Shown here: piece after piece, positions 43,621 through 53,001 of the stretch | Numbering within the stretch: the first letter of the stretch is position 1 | Layout: each line of letters starts with the position of its first letter | Origin: Marinifilum breve | GTDB taxonomy: Bacteria > Bacteroidota > Bacteroidia > Bacteroidales > Marinifilaceae | Assembly: GCF_003202155.1 (NCBI RefSeq) | Contig: NZ_QFLI01000012.1 | Span: 82,055-146,054, forward strand | Length of the DNA stretch: 64,000 bases | Reading direction: 5' to 3' | Program-made: the position numbers and the translations under genes | The notes under the pieces: generated by a model | Database searches by the model: none | Told to the model about the DNA's origin: nothing | The model's input: the letters and a program-made list of their open reading frames with translations, nothing else

Positions 43621-44676
43621 ATGACACAAGAACCAAAAGATAATTTCAACTCGGAAGAGGAATTAGATAATAATCAGGAAGTATTCGAACATTTTCGATT
43701 CGAAGTTGATCCGGGGCAAAGCATGCTTAGAATTGATAAATATTTGGTAGATCGAATGCAGAATGCTTCACGAAATAAAATTCAGGAAGCTGCTGATGCT
43801 GGATGTATCAATGTTAATGACAAACCAGTTAAGCGTAACTATAAGGTAAAACCAAACGATGTTATCACCATTGTTTTGAGCTATCCGCCACGCGAGATTG
43901 AAATTATTCCTGAGGATATTCCTTTGAACATTGTTTATGAAGATGACGCCTTCCTGATTGTTAATAAAAACCCAGGTATGGTGGTTCATCCATCTTACGG
44001 ACATTATTCCGGAACTTTGGTAAATGCTCTTGCGCATCACCTAAAGGAATTACCACTTTTCAATTCAAAGGATCCTAGACCAGGTTTGGTACATCGTATC
44101 GATAAAGATACTTCTGGTATTTTGGTAATTGCAAAAACCGAAGAAGCCAAAACCAAACTTGCATTACAGTTCTTCAACAAAACCAGTGATAGAAAATATC
44201 GCGCTTTGGTATGGGGAAATTTGGAAAACGACGAAGGAACAATTACCGGTCACATTGGTAGAAATCTGAAAAACAGAAAAGTGATGGATGTTTTTCCTGA
44301 TGGAGAATATGGAAAGCATGCTGTAACTCACTACCGCGTTCTAGAGAGATTGGGGTACGTAAATTTAGTTGAGTGTATTTTAGAAACAGGAAGAACTCAC
44401 CAAATTCGTGCTCACTTCAAGCATATCGGCCATCCTCTTTTTAATGATTCCGATTATGGTGGAGATCAAATCCTAAAAGGAACAACCTTTACCAAATACA
44501 AACAGTTCGTTCAAAATTGCTTTAAAATTTGTCCAAGACAAGCATTACACGCTAAAACTCTAGGTTTCGATCATCCTACAACTGGAGAATACATTTCTTT
44601 CAATTCGGAGATTCCTGAAGACATGAGCAGTGTAATTCAAAAATGGAGAGATTATACAGCTAGCAGAGAAGAATAA
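43621..44676 (+). CDS. RluA/RluD family pseudouridine synthase
   Basis: This 351-residue enzyme converts uridine to pseudouridine in rRNA. An N-terminal S4 RNA-binding domain (about 30-95, MLRIDKYLVDRMQNASRNKI) precedes the catalytic domain with GLVHRIDKDTSGILVIAKT, where the aspartate in HRIDKDTSG is the catalytic residue, and TGRTHQIRAHFKHIGHPLFN near the end. The domain plan fits RluD, which modifies helix 69 of 23S rRNA. It is the middle gene of a tight operon, 14 bases after the PASTA gene and 18 bases before ddl; this order is common in Bacteroidota. Confidence 0.93.
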   Translation: MTQEPKDNFNSEEELDNNQEVFEHFRFEVDPGQSMLRIDKYLVDRMQNASRNKIQEAADAGCINVNDKPVKRNYKVKPNDVITIVLSYPPREIEIIPEDIPLNIVYEDDAFLIVNKNPGMVVHPSYGHYSGTLVNALAHHLKELPLFNSKDPRPGLVHRIDKDTSGILVIAKTEEAKTKLALQFFNKTSDRKYRALVWGNLENDEGTITGHIGRNLKNRKVMDVFPDGEYGKHAVTHYRVLERLGYVNLVECILETGRTHQIRAHFKHIGHPLFNDSDYGGDQILKGTTFTKYKQFVQNCFKICPRQALHAKTLGFDHPTTGEYISFNSEIPEDMSSVIQKWRDYTASREE

Positions 44677-44694
44677 CAAAGCACTATACAAGCC

Positions 44695-45666
44695 ATGCAA
44701 AGAAATATTGCCGTAATAGCAGGAGGAGACTCAGCCGAGATTGTGATTTCACTTCAAACGGCCGACCATATTTTCAATACTCTTGATAAAGATCTTTACA
44801 ATCCATATTTAATTGAATTAAAAGAATTAGAGTGGAATGTAAAAATTGAGGACGAATCCTACCCTATCGATAAAAATGATTTTAGTTTTACCAAAAATGG
44901 AATTAAAACAAAATTCGATTTTGCATACATTGCGATTCATGGTACTCCTGGTGAAAATGGAATTCTTCAAGGATATTTGCAGCTATTAAGAATACCACAT
45001 TCAACCTGTGATGTTTTAAGCAGTGCATTAAGCTTTAACAAGCACGCCTGCAATTCATACTTAAAAAGCTTAGGGTTTAATTTTGCAAAATCAGTTCTTC
45101 TAAAGAAAGATGATGAATATTCTATTGAAGATATTCATGCAAAATTAGGAATACCTGTTTTTGTTAAGCCAAATGCTGATGGCTCAAGTTTTGGTATTTC
45201 GAAGGTAAAACAAGTTGAGGACTTGAATGAAGCCATTGAAAAAGCATTTAAGGAAGGAAAAGAGGTTATTATAGAAGAATTCATTGATGGATTAGAATTC
45301 ACTTGTGGCTTGGTAAAAACCAAAAAAGAAAATTTAGTATTTCCTGTTACTGAAGTGTTACCAAAGAAAGAATTCTTCGATTTCGAAGCCAAATATGATC
45401 CAAATATGGCGGAAGAAATTACACCGGCAAGAATTTCTAAAGAATTGTCAGATAGAATTCAAACTATATCTTCTCAAGTATACGATGCCCTAAAATGCAA
45501 AGGCATTGTTCGCGTAGATTACATGATCAAAGAAGATGAAATTTTTATACTGGAAGCCAATACTGTTCCAGGTATGACTGCAAATAGTTTCATCCCTAAA
45601 CAGGTTGCTGCAATGGATCGAGAATTAAAGGATATCTTAACTTTAGTTATCGAAAATGAATTCTAA
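44695..45666 (+). CDS. ddl: D-alanine-D-alanine ligase
   Basis: Ddl joins two D-alanines with ATP, making the substrate for MurF (the MurF-Alr fusion is at 4.0-6.5 kb in this window). The 323-residue ATP-grasp enzyme shows AVIAGGDSAEIVISL at the start, AIHGTPGENGILQGYLQ, FVKPNADGSSFGISKV for ATP binding, IIEEFIDGLEFTCGLV and a C-terminal metal site ILEANTVPGMTANSFIPKQ. The family start MxxNIAVxxGG supports the chosen ATG. It is the last gene of the PASTA operon. No terminator directly follows; one lies 287 bases on. Confidence 0.96.
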   Translation: MQRNIAVIAGGDSAEIVISLQTADHIFNTLDKDLYNPYLIELKELEWNVKIEDESYPIDKNDFSFTKNGIKTKFDFAYIAIHGTPGENGILQGYLQLLRIPHSTCDVLSSALSFNKHACNSYLKSLGFNFAKSVLLKKDDEYSIEDIHAKLGIPVFVKPNADGSSFGISKVKQVEDLNEAIEKAFKEGKEVIIEEFIDGLEFTCGLVKTKKENLVFPVTEVLPKKEFFDFEAKYDPNMAEEITPARISKELSDRIQTISSQVYDALKCKGIVRVDYMIKEDEIFILEANTVPGMTANSFIPKQVAAMDRELKDILTLVIENEF

Positions 45667-45952
45667 TAAGCTTTTTAAAATAGCTTAAACCATTGATTAG
45701 AAAACTTTTAAATATTCATAGAAAAAATGAAAAAAAATATATTTTTTTTCATTTTTTTTTGCTCTTATGAAAGGCCTTATTTTTAAGGATTCTTTCCATT
45801 CTTATGAAAATAACTACTTGAAAACTAAGGCAAAACTATTAAAACATCACGAACTTTTTACAAACTTGTACGTAATATGATATAGATTTTAATGGATTAT
45901 TTTTCAATTCATTATTTCATAGTTAAATTTTAGGGTTAGTAATAGAACATTA
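45667..45952. other. AT-rich intergenic stretch before a terminator
   Basis: 286 bases between ddl and the next strong terminator. It holds long A and T runs near 45720-45770 and no open frame, tRNA or exact promoter box that I can see. It could be a long ddl 3' end or an unrecognised small RNA. Confidence 0.4.
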
Positions 45953-45986
45953 ACAAGGAGGCAGGGGCAGCCTCCTTGTTTCTTTT
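45953..45986 (+). terminator. Strong terminator downstream of ddl
   Basis: ACAAGGAGGC and GCCTCCTTGT form a perfect ten-pair stem with a seven-base loop, followed by a T-rich run on the plus strand. Confidence 0.85.
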
Positions 45987-46004
45987 TGCCCTTTTGCCAA
46001 TAAA

Positions 46005-46033
46005 AAAATCCGATGAGAAATTCACCGGATTTT
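46005..46033 (-). terminator. Terminator of gcvP
   Basis: AAAATCCG and CGGATTTT form an eight-pair stem with a 13-base loop, followed by T residues on the minus strand, 27 bases after the gcvP stop. Confidence 0.75.
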
Positions 46034-46059
46034 ATATATCAAGTTATCTTATTGACTAA

Positions 46060-48948
46060 TTAGTCAGCATCAACGTATTCTTCGTTGTATACTTCCAACG
46101 GTGCACATGTACACATTAAGTTACGATCACCGAAAGCATCATCCACACGACCAACAGTTGGCCAGAATTTGTTATCAGCAACCCATTTTAATGGATACAC
46201 TGCCTTCTGACGAGTATAAGTGTGATTCCACTCGTCTGCAGTTAATACTTTATGAGTATGAGGAGCATTTTTCAATACATTGTCAACAGTGTCAGCAACA
46301 CCATCTTCAATTTCCTTCATCTCTTCATTGATCTTAGCCAATGCTTCAATGAAACGATCTAACTCTTCCAAAGGCTCACTTTCAGTTGGCTCTACCATTA
46401 ATGTTCCGTGTACAGGGAAAGATAAAGTTGGAGCATGGAACCCATAATCCATCAATCGCTTAGCGATATCAGTATCGGTAATACCTACTGACTTGTTAAA
46501 CTCACGACAATCGAAAATCATTTCGTGACCAACGCGTCCGTTTTCACCTGTATAAAGAATCTTGAAACCTAATTTCTGGAATGAAGAAGACAAATAATTT
46601 GCATTCAAAATTGCCATTTTAGTAGCCTCTGTTAAACCTTCAGCACCTAACATAGCAATATATCCATAAGTAATTGGCAATACACTTGCAGAACCAAATG
46701 GAGCCGCAGCTACAGCTGTAATAGCATTTTCACCACCAGTTTTCACACATTTATGAGATGGTAAGAATTGTACCAAATGTTCAGCAACACCAATTGGACC
46801 AACACCTGGACCTCCACCACCGTGAGGAATAGAGAATGTTTTGTGTAAGTTCAAGTGACAAACGTCAGCACCAATCAATCCTGGGTTAGTTAAACCAACC
46901 TGAGCATTCATGTTTGCACCATCCATGTACACTTGACCACCATTCTCATGAATCAAATTCATCATTTCCTTAATTCCGGTTTCGAATACACCGTGAGTAG
47001 AAGGATAGGTAATCATGTAAGCACATAAATCTTCAGCATGCTTTTCAGCTTTTGCTTTCAAATCATCAAACTCAACATTACCATTTTCATCACATTTTAC
47101 AATCACAGGTTTCATTCCTGCAACTGTTACTGAAGCTGGATTTGTTCCATGAGCCGAAGAAGGGATTAAAACTACATTTCTGTGTCCTTCTCCACGAGAG
47201 ATATGGTATTCACGAATAACCATCAAACCAGTGTACTCACCTGCAGCACCAGAATTAGGTTGTAAAGTACATCCTGCAAAACCTGTAATTTCTGACAACC
47301 ATTTCTCAAGTTCAGAAATCATATCAGTATAACCTTCAACCTGATTCATTGGTACGAATGGGTGAATTCCACCAAATTCTGGCCAACTCATAGGTAACAT
47401 CGAAACTGCAGAATTCAATTTCATTGTACAAGATCCCAATGAAATCATAGAAGTATTCAATCCAATATCTTTCTTCTCAAGATTTTTCATGTAACGCATC
47501 ATTGCAGTTTCTGAACGATAGCGGTTGAAAACATCAAGAGTTAAGAAATCACTTGTTCTTGAGAACTTACCATCAAAGTAAACTTTCTCTTCTGCTTCTT
47601 TTGCCTCAACTTCTTTACCAGCAGCTTTAGCAAAAATATTTAAAATGGTATTGATCTCTTCTTTGCTGATTTTTTCATCAGAAGAGATACCAACTGTTTT
47701 TTCATCAATATAACGGAAGTTCATTTCAGCCTCTAAAGCTGCATTTCTGATATCTTCCATTGCTACTCCTTCAGGAAGTACAACCTCAATTGTATCAAAG
47801 AAATTTTCTACATTTTGTGTGTATCCTAAAGCTTTTACTCCTTCAGATAATTCACCCGCACCAGCATGGATGTGCTTAGCAATTCTGGTTAAGCCTTCAG
47901 CTCCATGGTAAGCTCCGTAGAAACCTGCCATAGTTGCCAACAATGCCTGAGCAGTACAAATATTTGAAGTCGCTTTTTCACGCTTTATATGTTGCTCACG
48001 AGTTTGCAACGCCATACGAACTGCATGATTTCCCTGAGCATCTTTAGTAACCCCAATAATACGACCAGGAACATTACGTTTGTAGGCTTCGCGACATGCT
48101 AAATAAGCAGCGTGAGGTCCACCATATCCCATTGGAATACCGAAACGTTGAGTTGTACCAACAACGATATCAGCTCCCCATTCACCTGGAGGGGTTAACA
48201 ATACCAAACTCATTAAATCAGCAGCAACCGATACCAATGCATCAGAAGCATGAGCTCTTTCTACAAAATCAGCATAATCTTCGATACTACCATTTGCAGC
48301 AGGATACTGTACGATAGCACCAAAAACAGCTTCATCAAACTCGAATGATTTATAGTCACCTACAATTAGTTCAATTCCAAGAGGATTTGCACGTGTATTT
48401 AGTACATCAAGAGTTTGAGTGTAGATGTTTTGATCTACAAAAACTTTATTGGCTCCAGCCTTTTTCTTAGCACGAGAACGAAGTCCCATCATCATGTACA
48501 TCGACTCACCAACAGCAGTAGCTTCATCCAGAAGAGAACAGTTAGCCAATTCCATTTTGGTCAAATCCAATACCATTGTCTGGAAGTTCAAAAGAGCTTC
48601 CAATCTACCTTGAGAAACCTCTGCCTGATATGGAGTATAAGGAGTATACCAACCTGGATTTTCTAAAATATTTCTTTGAATTACAGCAGGAGTAATCGTA
48701 TCGTAGTAACCTTGTCCAATAAAAGTTCTGAACAATTTATTCTTAGCAGCAATTCCTTTAATCTTCGCGAAATATTCATACTCCGATAAAGCTTCAGGTA
48801 AATCCAGATCTTTTTCCAATCTAATATCCGAAGGGATAGTTTCTTCGATTAAGGCATCCAATGATGGAGCACCTACAGTTTCCAACATGGTCTTAATATC
48901 GCCGTTGCGAGGACCAATGTGACGAGAAACAAACTTTTCGCTTGCCAT
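46060..48948 (-). CDS. gcvP: Glycine dehydrogenase (decarboxylating), P protein
   Basis: The P protein of the glycine cleavage system decarboxylates glycine and passes the aminomethyl group to the lipoyl H protein. The 962-residue single-chain form is used, as in E. coli, with two related PLP-type halves. Signatures are [17 protein letters not shown] at the N-terminus, [35 protein letters not shown] at about 490, and the PLP lysine in [19 protein letters not shown]. The gene is monocistronic, with gcvH and gcvT elsewhere. I see no glycine riboswitch in the 300 bases upstream. Confidence 0.97.
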   Translation of the reverse strand: MASEKFVSRHIGPRNGDIKTMLETVGAPSLDALIEETIPSDIRLEKDLDLPEALSEYEYFAKIKGIAAKNKLFRTFIGQGYYDTITPAVIQRNILENPGWYTPYTPYQAEVSQGRLEALLNFQTMVLDLTKMELANCSLLDEATAVGESMYMMMGLRSRAKKKAGANKVFVDQNIYTQTLDVLNTRANPLGIELIVGDYKSFEFDEAVFGAIVQYPAANGSIEDYADFVERAHASDALVSVAADLMSLVLLTPPGEWGADIVVGTTQRFGIPMGYGGPHAAYLACREAYKRNVPGRIIGVTKDAQGNHAVRMALQTREQHIKREKATSNICTAQALLATMAGFYGAYHGAEGLTRIAKHIHAGAGELSEGVKALGYTQNVENFFDTIEVVLPEGVAMEDIRNAALEAEMNFRYIDEKTVGISSDEKISKEEINTILNIFAKAAGKEVEAKEAEEKVYFDGKFSRTSDFLTLDVFNRYRSETAMMRYMKNLEKKDIGLNTSMISLGSCTMKLNSAVSMLPMSWPEFGGIHPFVPMNQVEGYTDMISELEKWLSEITGFAGCTLQPNSGAAGEYTGLMVIREYHISRGEGHRNVVLIPSSAHGTNPASVTVAGMKPVIVKCDENGNVEFDDLKAKAEKHAEDLCAYMITYPSTHGVFETGIKEMMNLIHENGGQVYMDGANMNAQVGLTNPGLIGADVCHLNLHKTFSIPHGGGGPGVGPIGVAEHLVQFLPSHKCVKTGGENAITAVAAAPFGSASVLPITYGYIAMLGAEGLTEATKMAILNANYLSSSFQKLGFKILYTGENGRVGHEMIFDCREFNKSVGITDTDIAKRLMDYGFHAPTLSFPVHGTLMVEPTESEPLEELDRFIEALAKINEEMKEIEDGVADTVDNVLKNAPHTHKVLTADEWNHTYTRQKAVYPLKWVADNKFWPTVGRVDDAFGDRNLMCTCAPLEVYNEEYVDAD

Positions 48949-49202
48949 ATTGTTGTTTATTTAGTTGTTGTTGTTTATAAATAAATTTGATTGTAAAAGT
49001 AGCAAAAGATTTAAATTTTCAAGTAGTAAAATAAGCTTTTAAAACGCTGTTTTTTAACATTCCTTCGCAAGTAGAACAATCAACTTAACTTTTTGTTTTT
49101 TAGATCAATACAAAGATGACTTTTGTCATATTTTTATCCAAGTTTTTAATCTCGAACATGTTAATAATTTTGTTTAGTGTATCTACAATCATCCAAAAAG
49201 AA

Positions 49203-49229
49203 AAAGCCCCTTCAAAAAGAAGAGGCTTT
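49203..49229 (-). terminator. Terminator of the MBL-fold hydrolase gene
   Basis: AAAGCC-C-CTTC pairs with GAAG-A-GGCTTT (ten pairs, one mismatch) around five A residues, with a T-rich run following on the minus strand. It starts 18 bases after the stop codon. Confidence 0.75.
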
Positions 49230-49247
49230 GTATCTTATAAATGAAAA

Positions 49248-49895
49248 TTATAATCCTTTCAGAAACACATTGTTGTTACGTTCGTGACCAATTGATGTTG
49301 ATGGCCCATGACCAGGATAAACCTCTACATCATCAGCTAGAACCAATAGTTTTTCTTTGATTCCCCCAATTAATTGTTCGTAATTGCCGTAAGGAAGATC
49401 AGTTCTACCAATACTTTCGCGGAATAAAACATCACCAGCAATCACAAATTTTTGTGCTTCGTTGTAAAACACAACATGTCCTGGCGAATGTCCTGGCACG
49501 TGCAATACTTTTAATTCAGAATTACCAAATTTGATTACATCACCATCTTTAATGGCCTCCCCCATTGCAGGGGGTTCAACAACATTCTCCAATCCTAAAC
49601 GAACTGCATAATTAGGAGCTTCTGCCAACAAAAACTCATCATCTTTATGAGCACAGGTTAATAAATTAAAGGTGTCCTTCATGAACTGATTACCCAAAAC
49701 ATGATCGATATGCAGGTGAGTATTTAATTGCTTTACCAACTTTAATCCCTTTTTTTCCACAAAGTCGATTAGTTTTTTTCCTTCTTCTTCGAAAAACACT
49801 CCACAGTCAATCAAAACTGCTTCTCCTGTTTCATCGTGTAATATGTAAGTATTTTCTTGCCAGTGATTAAACACCAATGTTTCTATCGTAATCAT
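49248..49895 (-). CDS. MBL-fold hydrolase, glyoxalase II-like
   Basis: The frame is open from 49940, but the conserved fold begins MITIETLVFNHWQENTYILH, so the ATG at 49895 is preferred (215 residues). Metal-binding motifs are THLHIDH, a histidine in HVPGHSPGH, an aspartate in VIAGDVLF and a histidine in VYPGHGPST. This is the small metallo-beta-lactamase class with two metal ions, close to hydroxyacylglutathione hydrolase-like proteins. The natural thioester or other substrate is unknown. It is monocistronic, with thpR upstream on the same strand 83 bases away. Confidence 0.88.
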   Translation of the reverse strand: MITIETLVFNHWQENTYILHDETGEAVLIDCGVFFEEEGKKLIDFVEKKGLKLVKQLNTHLHIDHVLGNQFMKDTFNLLTCAHKDDEFLLAEAPNYAVRLGLENVVEPPAMGEAIKDGDVIKFGNSELKVLHVPGHSPGHVVFYNEAQKFVIAGDVLFRESIGRTDLPYGNYEQLIGGIKEKLLVLADDVEVYPGHGPSTSIGHERNNNVFLKGL

Positions 49896-49978
49896 ATTTG
49901 TTATTTTTTTGTAGCCCAAATTTACATTTATTTCAAACAACTGAAAAAACCCTTTGTTAAAATATCATCATTTCATTT

Positions 49979-50542
49979 TCAACCCAGGTTAAAATTTTCC
50001 ATTACCTCATAAATTGGTCCTTGCTTGGTTGTTTTACTTTCCATTAGTACAAAATCACTAACCAAGATTTCTTCATCGCACCAGTTGGTGTGTAACTCCA
50101 ATTTTTCCTTCACCAAATCTGCGTTCTTCACACCATGTTTTATTCTGCCAATTGTAAGATGTGGAGAAAATCGGGTATCTGAGATTTCGACAATATATTC
50201 CAACTGCTTCACGATATCCTTCCTTAAGTCATAAATCAAATCATCAGAATCAACACCAATCCACAATACACGAGCTTTGCTTAATGATGGGAATGCCCCC
50301 AGAGATTTAAGTTGCAATCGAAATGGTGAAAATTTACTGGCACTACCTCTTAGTCGGTTTACAATTAGTCCTATTTTTCTCACATCAGTCGCACCTATAA
50401 AGCCCAAAGTTATGTGTAAACCTTTCAAGTTTACCCACTTTATCCACTCGTCCTTTAAATCCATCTGAACTTGTCGAAAAATCGCGCGAATTTGATCGGT
50501 ATTATTTATCTTTATTGCTATGAAAATACGTTTGGTTTCCAC
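49979..50542 (-). CDS. thpR: RNA 2',3'-cyclic phosphodiesterase
   Basis: This is a 187-residue 2H phosphoesterase of the LigT/ThpR type. The two catalytic HxTx motifs are HITLGF (about 43-48) and HLTIGR (about 128-133), and the N-terminus RIFIAIKI is typical. ThpR opens 2',3'-cyclic phosphates at RNA ends. It is divergent from elbB with an 86-base spacer that should hold promoters for both, though I see no exact consensus box. Confidence 0.9.
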   Translation of the reverse strand: METKRIFIAIKINNTDQIRAIFRQVQMDLKDEWIKWVNLKGLHITLGFIGATDVRKIGLIVNRLRGSASKFSPFRLQLKSLGAFPSLSKARVLWIGVDSDDLIYDLRKDIVKQLEYIVEISDTRFSPHLTIGRIKHGVKNADLVKEKLELHTNWCDEEILVSDFVLMESKTTKQGPIYEVMENFNLG

Positions 50543-50628
50543 TTGAACCTATGAGTTTAACAATTTACAGTTTCGAGTCCACAAATTAGACAAAATAATC
50601 TGCATCTAAATATTTAAATCATATCAAC

Positions 50629-51282
50629 ATGAACTCAAAGAAAAAATTTGCTGTCGTATTAGCTGGTTCGGGCGTTTACGATGGATCTGAAATTCACGAA
50701 GCTACTTTGGCATTATATGCCATTTCGAAAAATGGTGGCGAATACGAAATGTTTGCTCCTAATATCGATCAATATCATGTTATCAACCACATTACTGGTG
50801 AGGAAATGGCTGAAAAAAGAAATGTGTTGGTTGAAGCTGCTCGTATTGCAAGAGGAAATATTAAAGATTTAAAGGAGTTCGAAGCTAGCAATTACGATGC
50901 AATTCTTTTCCCTGGCGGATTTGGCGTTGCAAAAAACCTATGCACTTTTGCATTTAAAGGTCCTGATTGTGATGTGAATCCAGAAGTTGAAACTGCACTA
51001 AAAGCCATGCATGAAGCTGGAAAACCAATTGGTGCATTGTGTATTGCTCCTGCCCTAATTGCTAAAATACTTGGCAAGGTTGAAGTTACCATCGGACAAG
51101 ATGCGGGAACTGCAGAGGCAATTACATCTTTAGGTGCAACACATATAAACACAGGCCACGGTGAAATTGTTTTCGATAAAGAAAATAAAATTGTAACCAC
51201 GCCATGTTACATGCTTGATGCTACCATTGCTCAGATTGGTGAAGGAGCTGAAAATGTTGTGAAAACAATAATGGCTCTGTAA
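50629..51282 (+). CDS. elbB: ElbB-type DJ-1/PfpI family glyoxalase
   Basis: This 217-residue protein of the glutamine amidotransferase-like superfamily begins with the ElbB hallmark VVLAGSGVYDGSEIHEATLA. It has the acidic strand ILFPGGFGVAKNLCTFAFKG and the nucleophile elbow GALCIAPALIAKIL, whose cysteine is in the catalytic position. E. coli ElbB has weak glyoxalase activity and was linked to isoprenoid synthesis; the true role remains uncertain. It is monocistronic with a strong terminator. Confidence 0.93.
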   Translation: MNSKKKFAVVLAGSGVYDGSEIHEATLALYAISKNGGEYEMFAPNIDQYHVINHITGEEMAEKRNVLVEAARIARGNIKDLKEFEASNYDAILFPGGFGVAKNLCTFAFKGPDCDVNPEVETALKAMHEAGKPIGALCIAPALIAKILGKVEVTIGQDAGTAEAITSLGATHINTGHGEIVFDKENKIVTTPCYMLDATIAQIGEGAENVVKTIMAL

Positions 51283-51316
51283 TAATCCAATCAGAAAACT
51301 TAGAACATCAGAATAG

Positions 51317-51351
51317 AAGTACGCATAGTTTACAAATGCGTACTTTCTTTT
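51317..51351 (+). terminator. Terminator of elbB
   Basis: AAGTACGCAT and ATGCGTACTT form a ten-pair stem with a nine-base loop, followed by a T-rich run. It ends just before the next ATG at 51367. Confidence 0.8.
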
Positions 51352-51366
51352 GCTTAGCTTTATTCT

Positions 51367-51912
51367 ATGAAAAACAGAAACACCAAAGATCCAGGTGAAA
51401 ACCACATTTACCCATTTATGATTTCCAACATTTTAGTGTTTGTGGGGATATTTTTCAGCTTAAATTCTGCTCCTGAAGTTGCTATTATATTATACTCTCT
51501 GGCGCTTAACCTGTTTATTCACTGGCTTGGATTTTATAGCTCTACTAAAAAGAAAGTGGCTCGTTTTTCTGAGTACTATAACAATTTAATGATTGGACTT
51601 TTCTGTGTTTCATCGGTAATTCCTGTTTTTATACTAATGGTTTCACTGGTATTGGAGTTGCCTATTCAAAATTGGACTCTTTTACTGATTTCGCTGATAG
51701 TGAGTTTTATTTTCAAGTTTGGTTTGTACAAATACTTTGCATGGGAATCTGCAACAGAAAAGCTGATGAACCATTACAGAATGAGCATTGAACAAGAACG
51801 AGACGAGAATTTTAAGATTGTGAAAGCACATTTTGAAACCAATCCCGAAAAGTTTAAGGAGTACATTGAAAAATCGCAGCTGTTTGATGATAGAATTGAA
51901 AAACTGTTCTAA
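51367..51912 (+). CDS. Membrane protein of unknown function
   Basis: I do not recognise this 181-residue protein. It has four hydrophobic segments at about 17-32, 36-52, 72-95 and 100-120, arranged as two hairpins, then a cytoplasmic-looking helical tail (about 125-181) rich in Glu and Lys that ends FDDRIEKLF. There is no signal peptide beyond the first segment. Array 3 and its flank follow the stop. No operon partner is present. Confidence 0.7.
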   Translation: MKNRNTKDPGENHIYPFMISNILVFVGIFFSLNSAPEVAIILYSLALNLFIHWLGFYSSTKKKVARFSEYYNNLMIGLFCVSSVIPVFILMVSLVLELPIQNWTLLLISLIVSFIFKFGLYKYFAWESATEKLMNHYRMSIEQERDENFKIVKAHFETNPEKFKEYIEKSQLFDDRIEKLF

Positions 51913-52044
51913 TTATTGCAGGAAGTAAGCATTGCGCACACATAAAAAGAATCTCTGAATCAATAAACAACCTGTCCGCAACAAAAATCAGAAGCTCCGA
52001 ACACCATAATTCCAATTGCGCACACCAAATTGATGGTTCTGCAC

Positions 52045-52325
52045 GCGGATGGAGTATCTCCGAACTGTGCGGAATAAATTTCCTGGCGTGCGGAAGGGGT
52101 ACCTTTGCGTGCGGAAGCACTTCCTGTTCGTGCGGAAGGGGTACCTCGGCGTGCGGAACAAGAAAACTTGCGTGCGGAAACTCTTCCCGAGTGTGCGGAA
52201 GGGGTACCCGACCGTGCGGAACAAGTTTCTTCGCGTGCGGAAGCATTACCTTAACGTGCAGAGAGATATTTATGTGTGCGGAAGCATTTCTTTTGTGCTC
52301 GGAAACTTCCTTTTGGTGCGAAGTG
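52045..52325. repeat. Array 3: about 13 GC-rich repeats of 21 nt
   Basis: Units start with GTGCGGAA at 52067, 52088, 52109, 52130, 52151, 52172, 52193 and 52214, and continue with small changes at 52235, 52256, 52276, 52297 and 52316. The first nine spacings are exactly 21, then 20, 21 and 19. The unit is close to GTGCGGAAGGGGTACCTTGG plus C, with TTCC or TACC in the second half. Decayed units extend upstream to about 51970. Three frames are open across the array, which shows that the repeat acts at DNA level. The low-quality end runs into the 3' part of the DUF4294 gene. Confidence 0.92.
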
Positions 52326-52950
52326 GATAAGGTGGTGGCAACTCCCTGTTTTTAATCCGATCTAAAATTTCTTCTACCATCCAATCTTTTCCTAAAGGAT
52401 CGTACTCTGCCTTTAACGAAGTACCAAACATTGCAGCAATTGATTGCCAAAACACGGCTGTTACCGATCCTTTTAACTCCTTCAAATGGTAATAACTACT
52501 ATGCCCTGATTCTCGGTCAATCAGTTTCATTAATAGTTTCCCTTGCGAGATCTTCAGTTTCATTAATGGCTTTTTGTACTCTTTCATCAAGCCTTTGTAT
52601 TCTTTCCTGATTAATTTCCTGCGTTCCTTTTTACTATGGACATTTTTCAATTGTTCATTCAAACGAACAATGGTGTTGTTGGCTTCCTCGGCATATGGAT
52701 AAACGATTCTTACATTACGAACCGTACGCCAATATTTTCGGGTGCTGCGGTAATGTTTTCTTTTTCGTTTCTTGTATCTCTTAACACTGATTTCATCCAG
52801 ATTTACATGCAAATTGGTATCTGCAAAAACCACAGTATCTAATAATAGATTGTATCTATCTTCAGCACGAGTTTTTGCATTTGATTCTGTACACAGCAAA
52901 ATCAAGATACTTCCCATTATTAATATGCCCAATCCAACCAATCGCTTCAC
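52270..52950 (-). CDS. DUF4294 family secreted protein
   Basis: This 226-residue protein starts at a GTG, which gives a proper signal peptide (MKRLVGLG, hydrophobic core, cleavage near SNA). The body is highly basic, with VKRYKKRKRKHY, VRNVRIVYPYAEEANNTI and GKLLMKLIDRESGHSSYYHL, the pattern of the DUF4294 family known from Bacteroidota. The function is unknown. The last 15-20 residues (FPSTKEMLPHT) are encoded by the edge of array 3, so the original C-terminus has probably been replaced. A TAACTTTG box at 52962-52955 lies so close to the GTG that the transcript would be nearly leaderless if that box is the real promoter. Confidence 0.8.
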   Translation of the reverse strand: MKRLVGLGILIMGSILILLCTESNAKTRAEDRYNLLLDTVVFADTNLHVNLDEISVKRYKKRKRKHYRSTRKYWRTVRNVRIVYPYAEEANNTIVRLNEQLKNVHSKKERRKLIRKEYKGLMKEYKKPLMKLKISQGKLLMKLIDRESGHSSYYHLKELKGSVTAVFWQSIAAMFGTSLKAEYDPLGKDWMVEEILDRIKNRELPPPYPLRTKRKFPSTKEMLPHT

Positions 52951-53001
52951 AACTCAAAGTTAATCTTTCTATCTTTAAAGAAATTACCAAAACATACCAT
53001 T

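Noticed and set aside
48949-49247. Possible glycine riboswitch upstream of gcvP
   Set aside because: The 300 bases upstream are AT-rich and show no paired aptamer-like helices or GC-rich conserved loops.
3326-52325. CRISPR arrays
   Set aside because: The units are contiguous and degenerate at 20-21 nt, with no constant repeat plus unique spacers and no cas genes nearby.
51854-52330. Three overlapping repetitive open frames (PHAxxxx, FRTxxxx and VRKxxxx types)
   Set aside because: All three come from the same 21-nt array; no frame is preferred and one overlaps a real gene.
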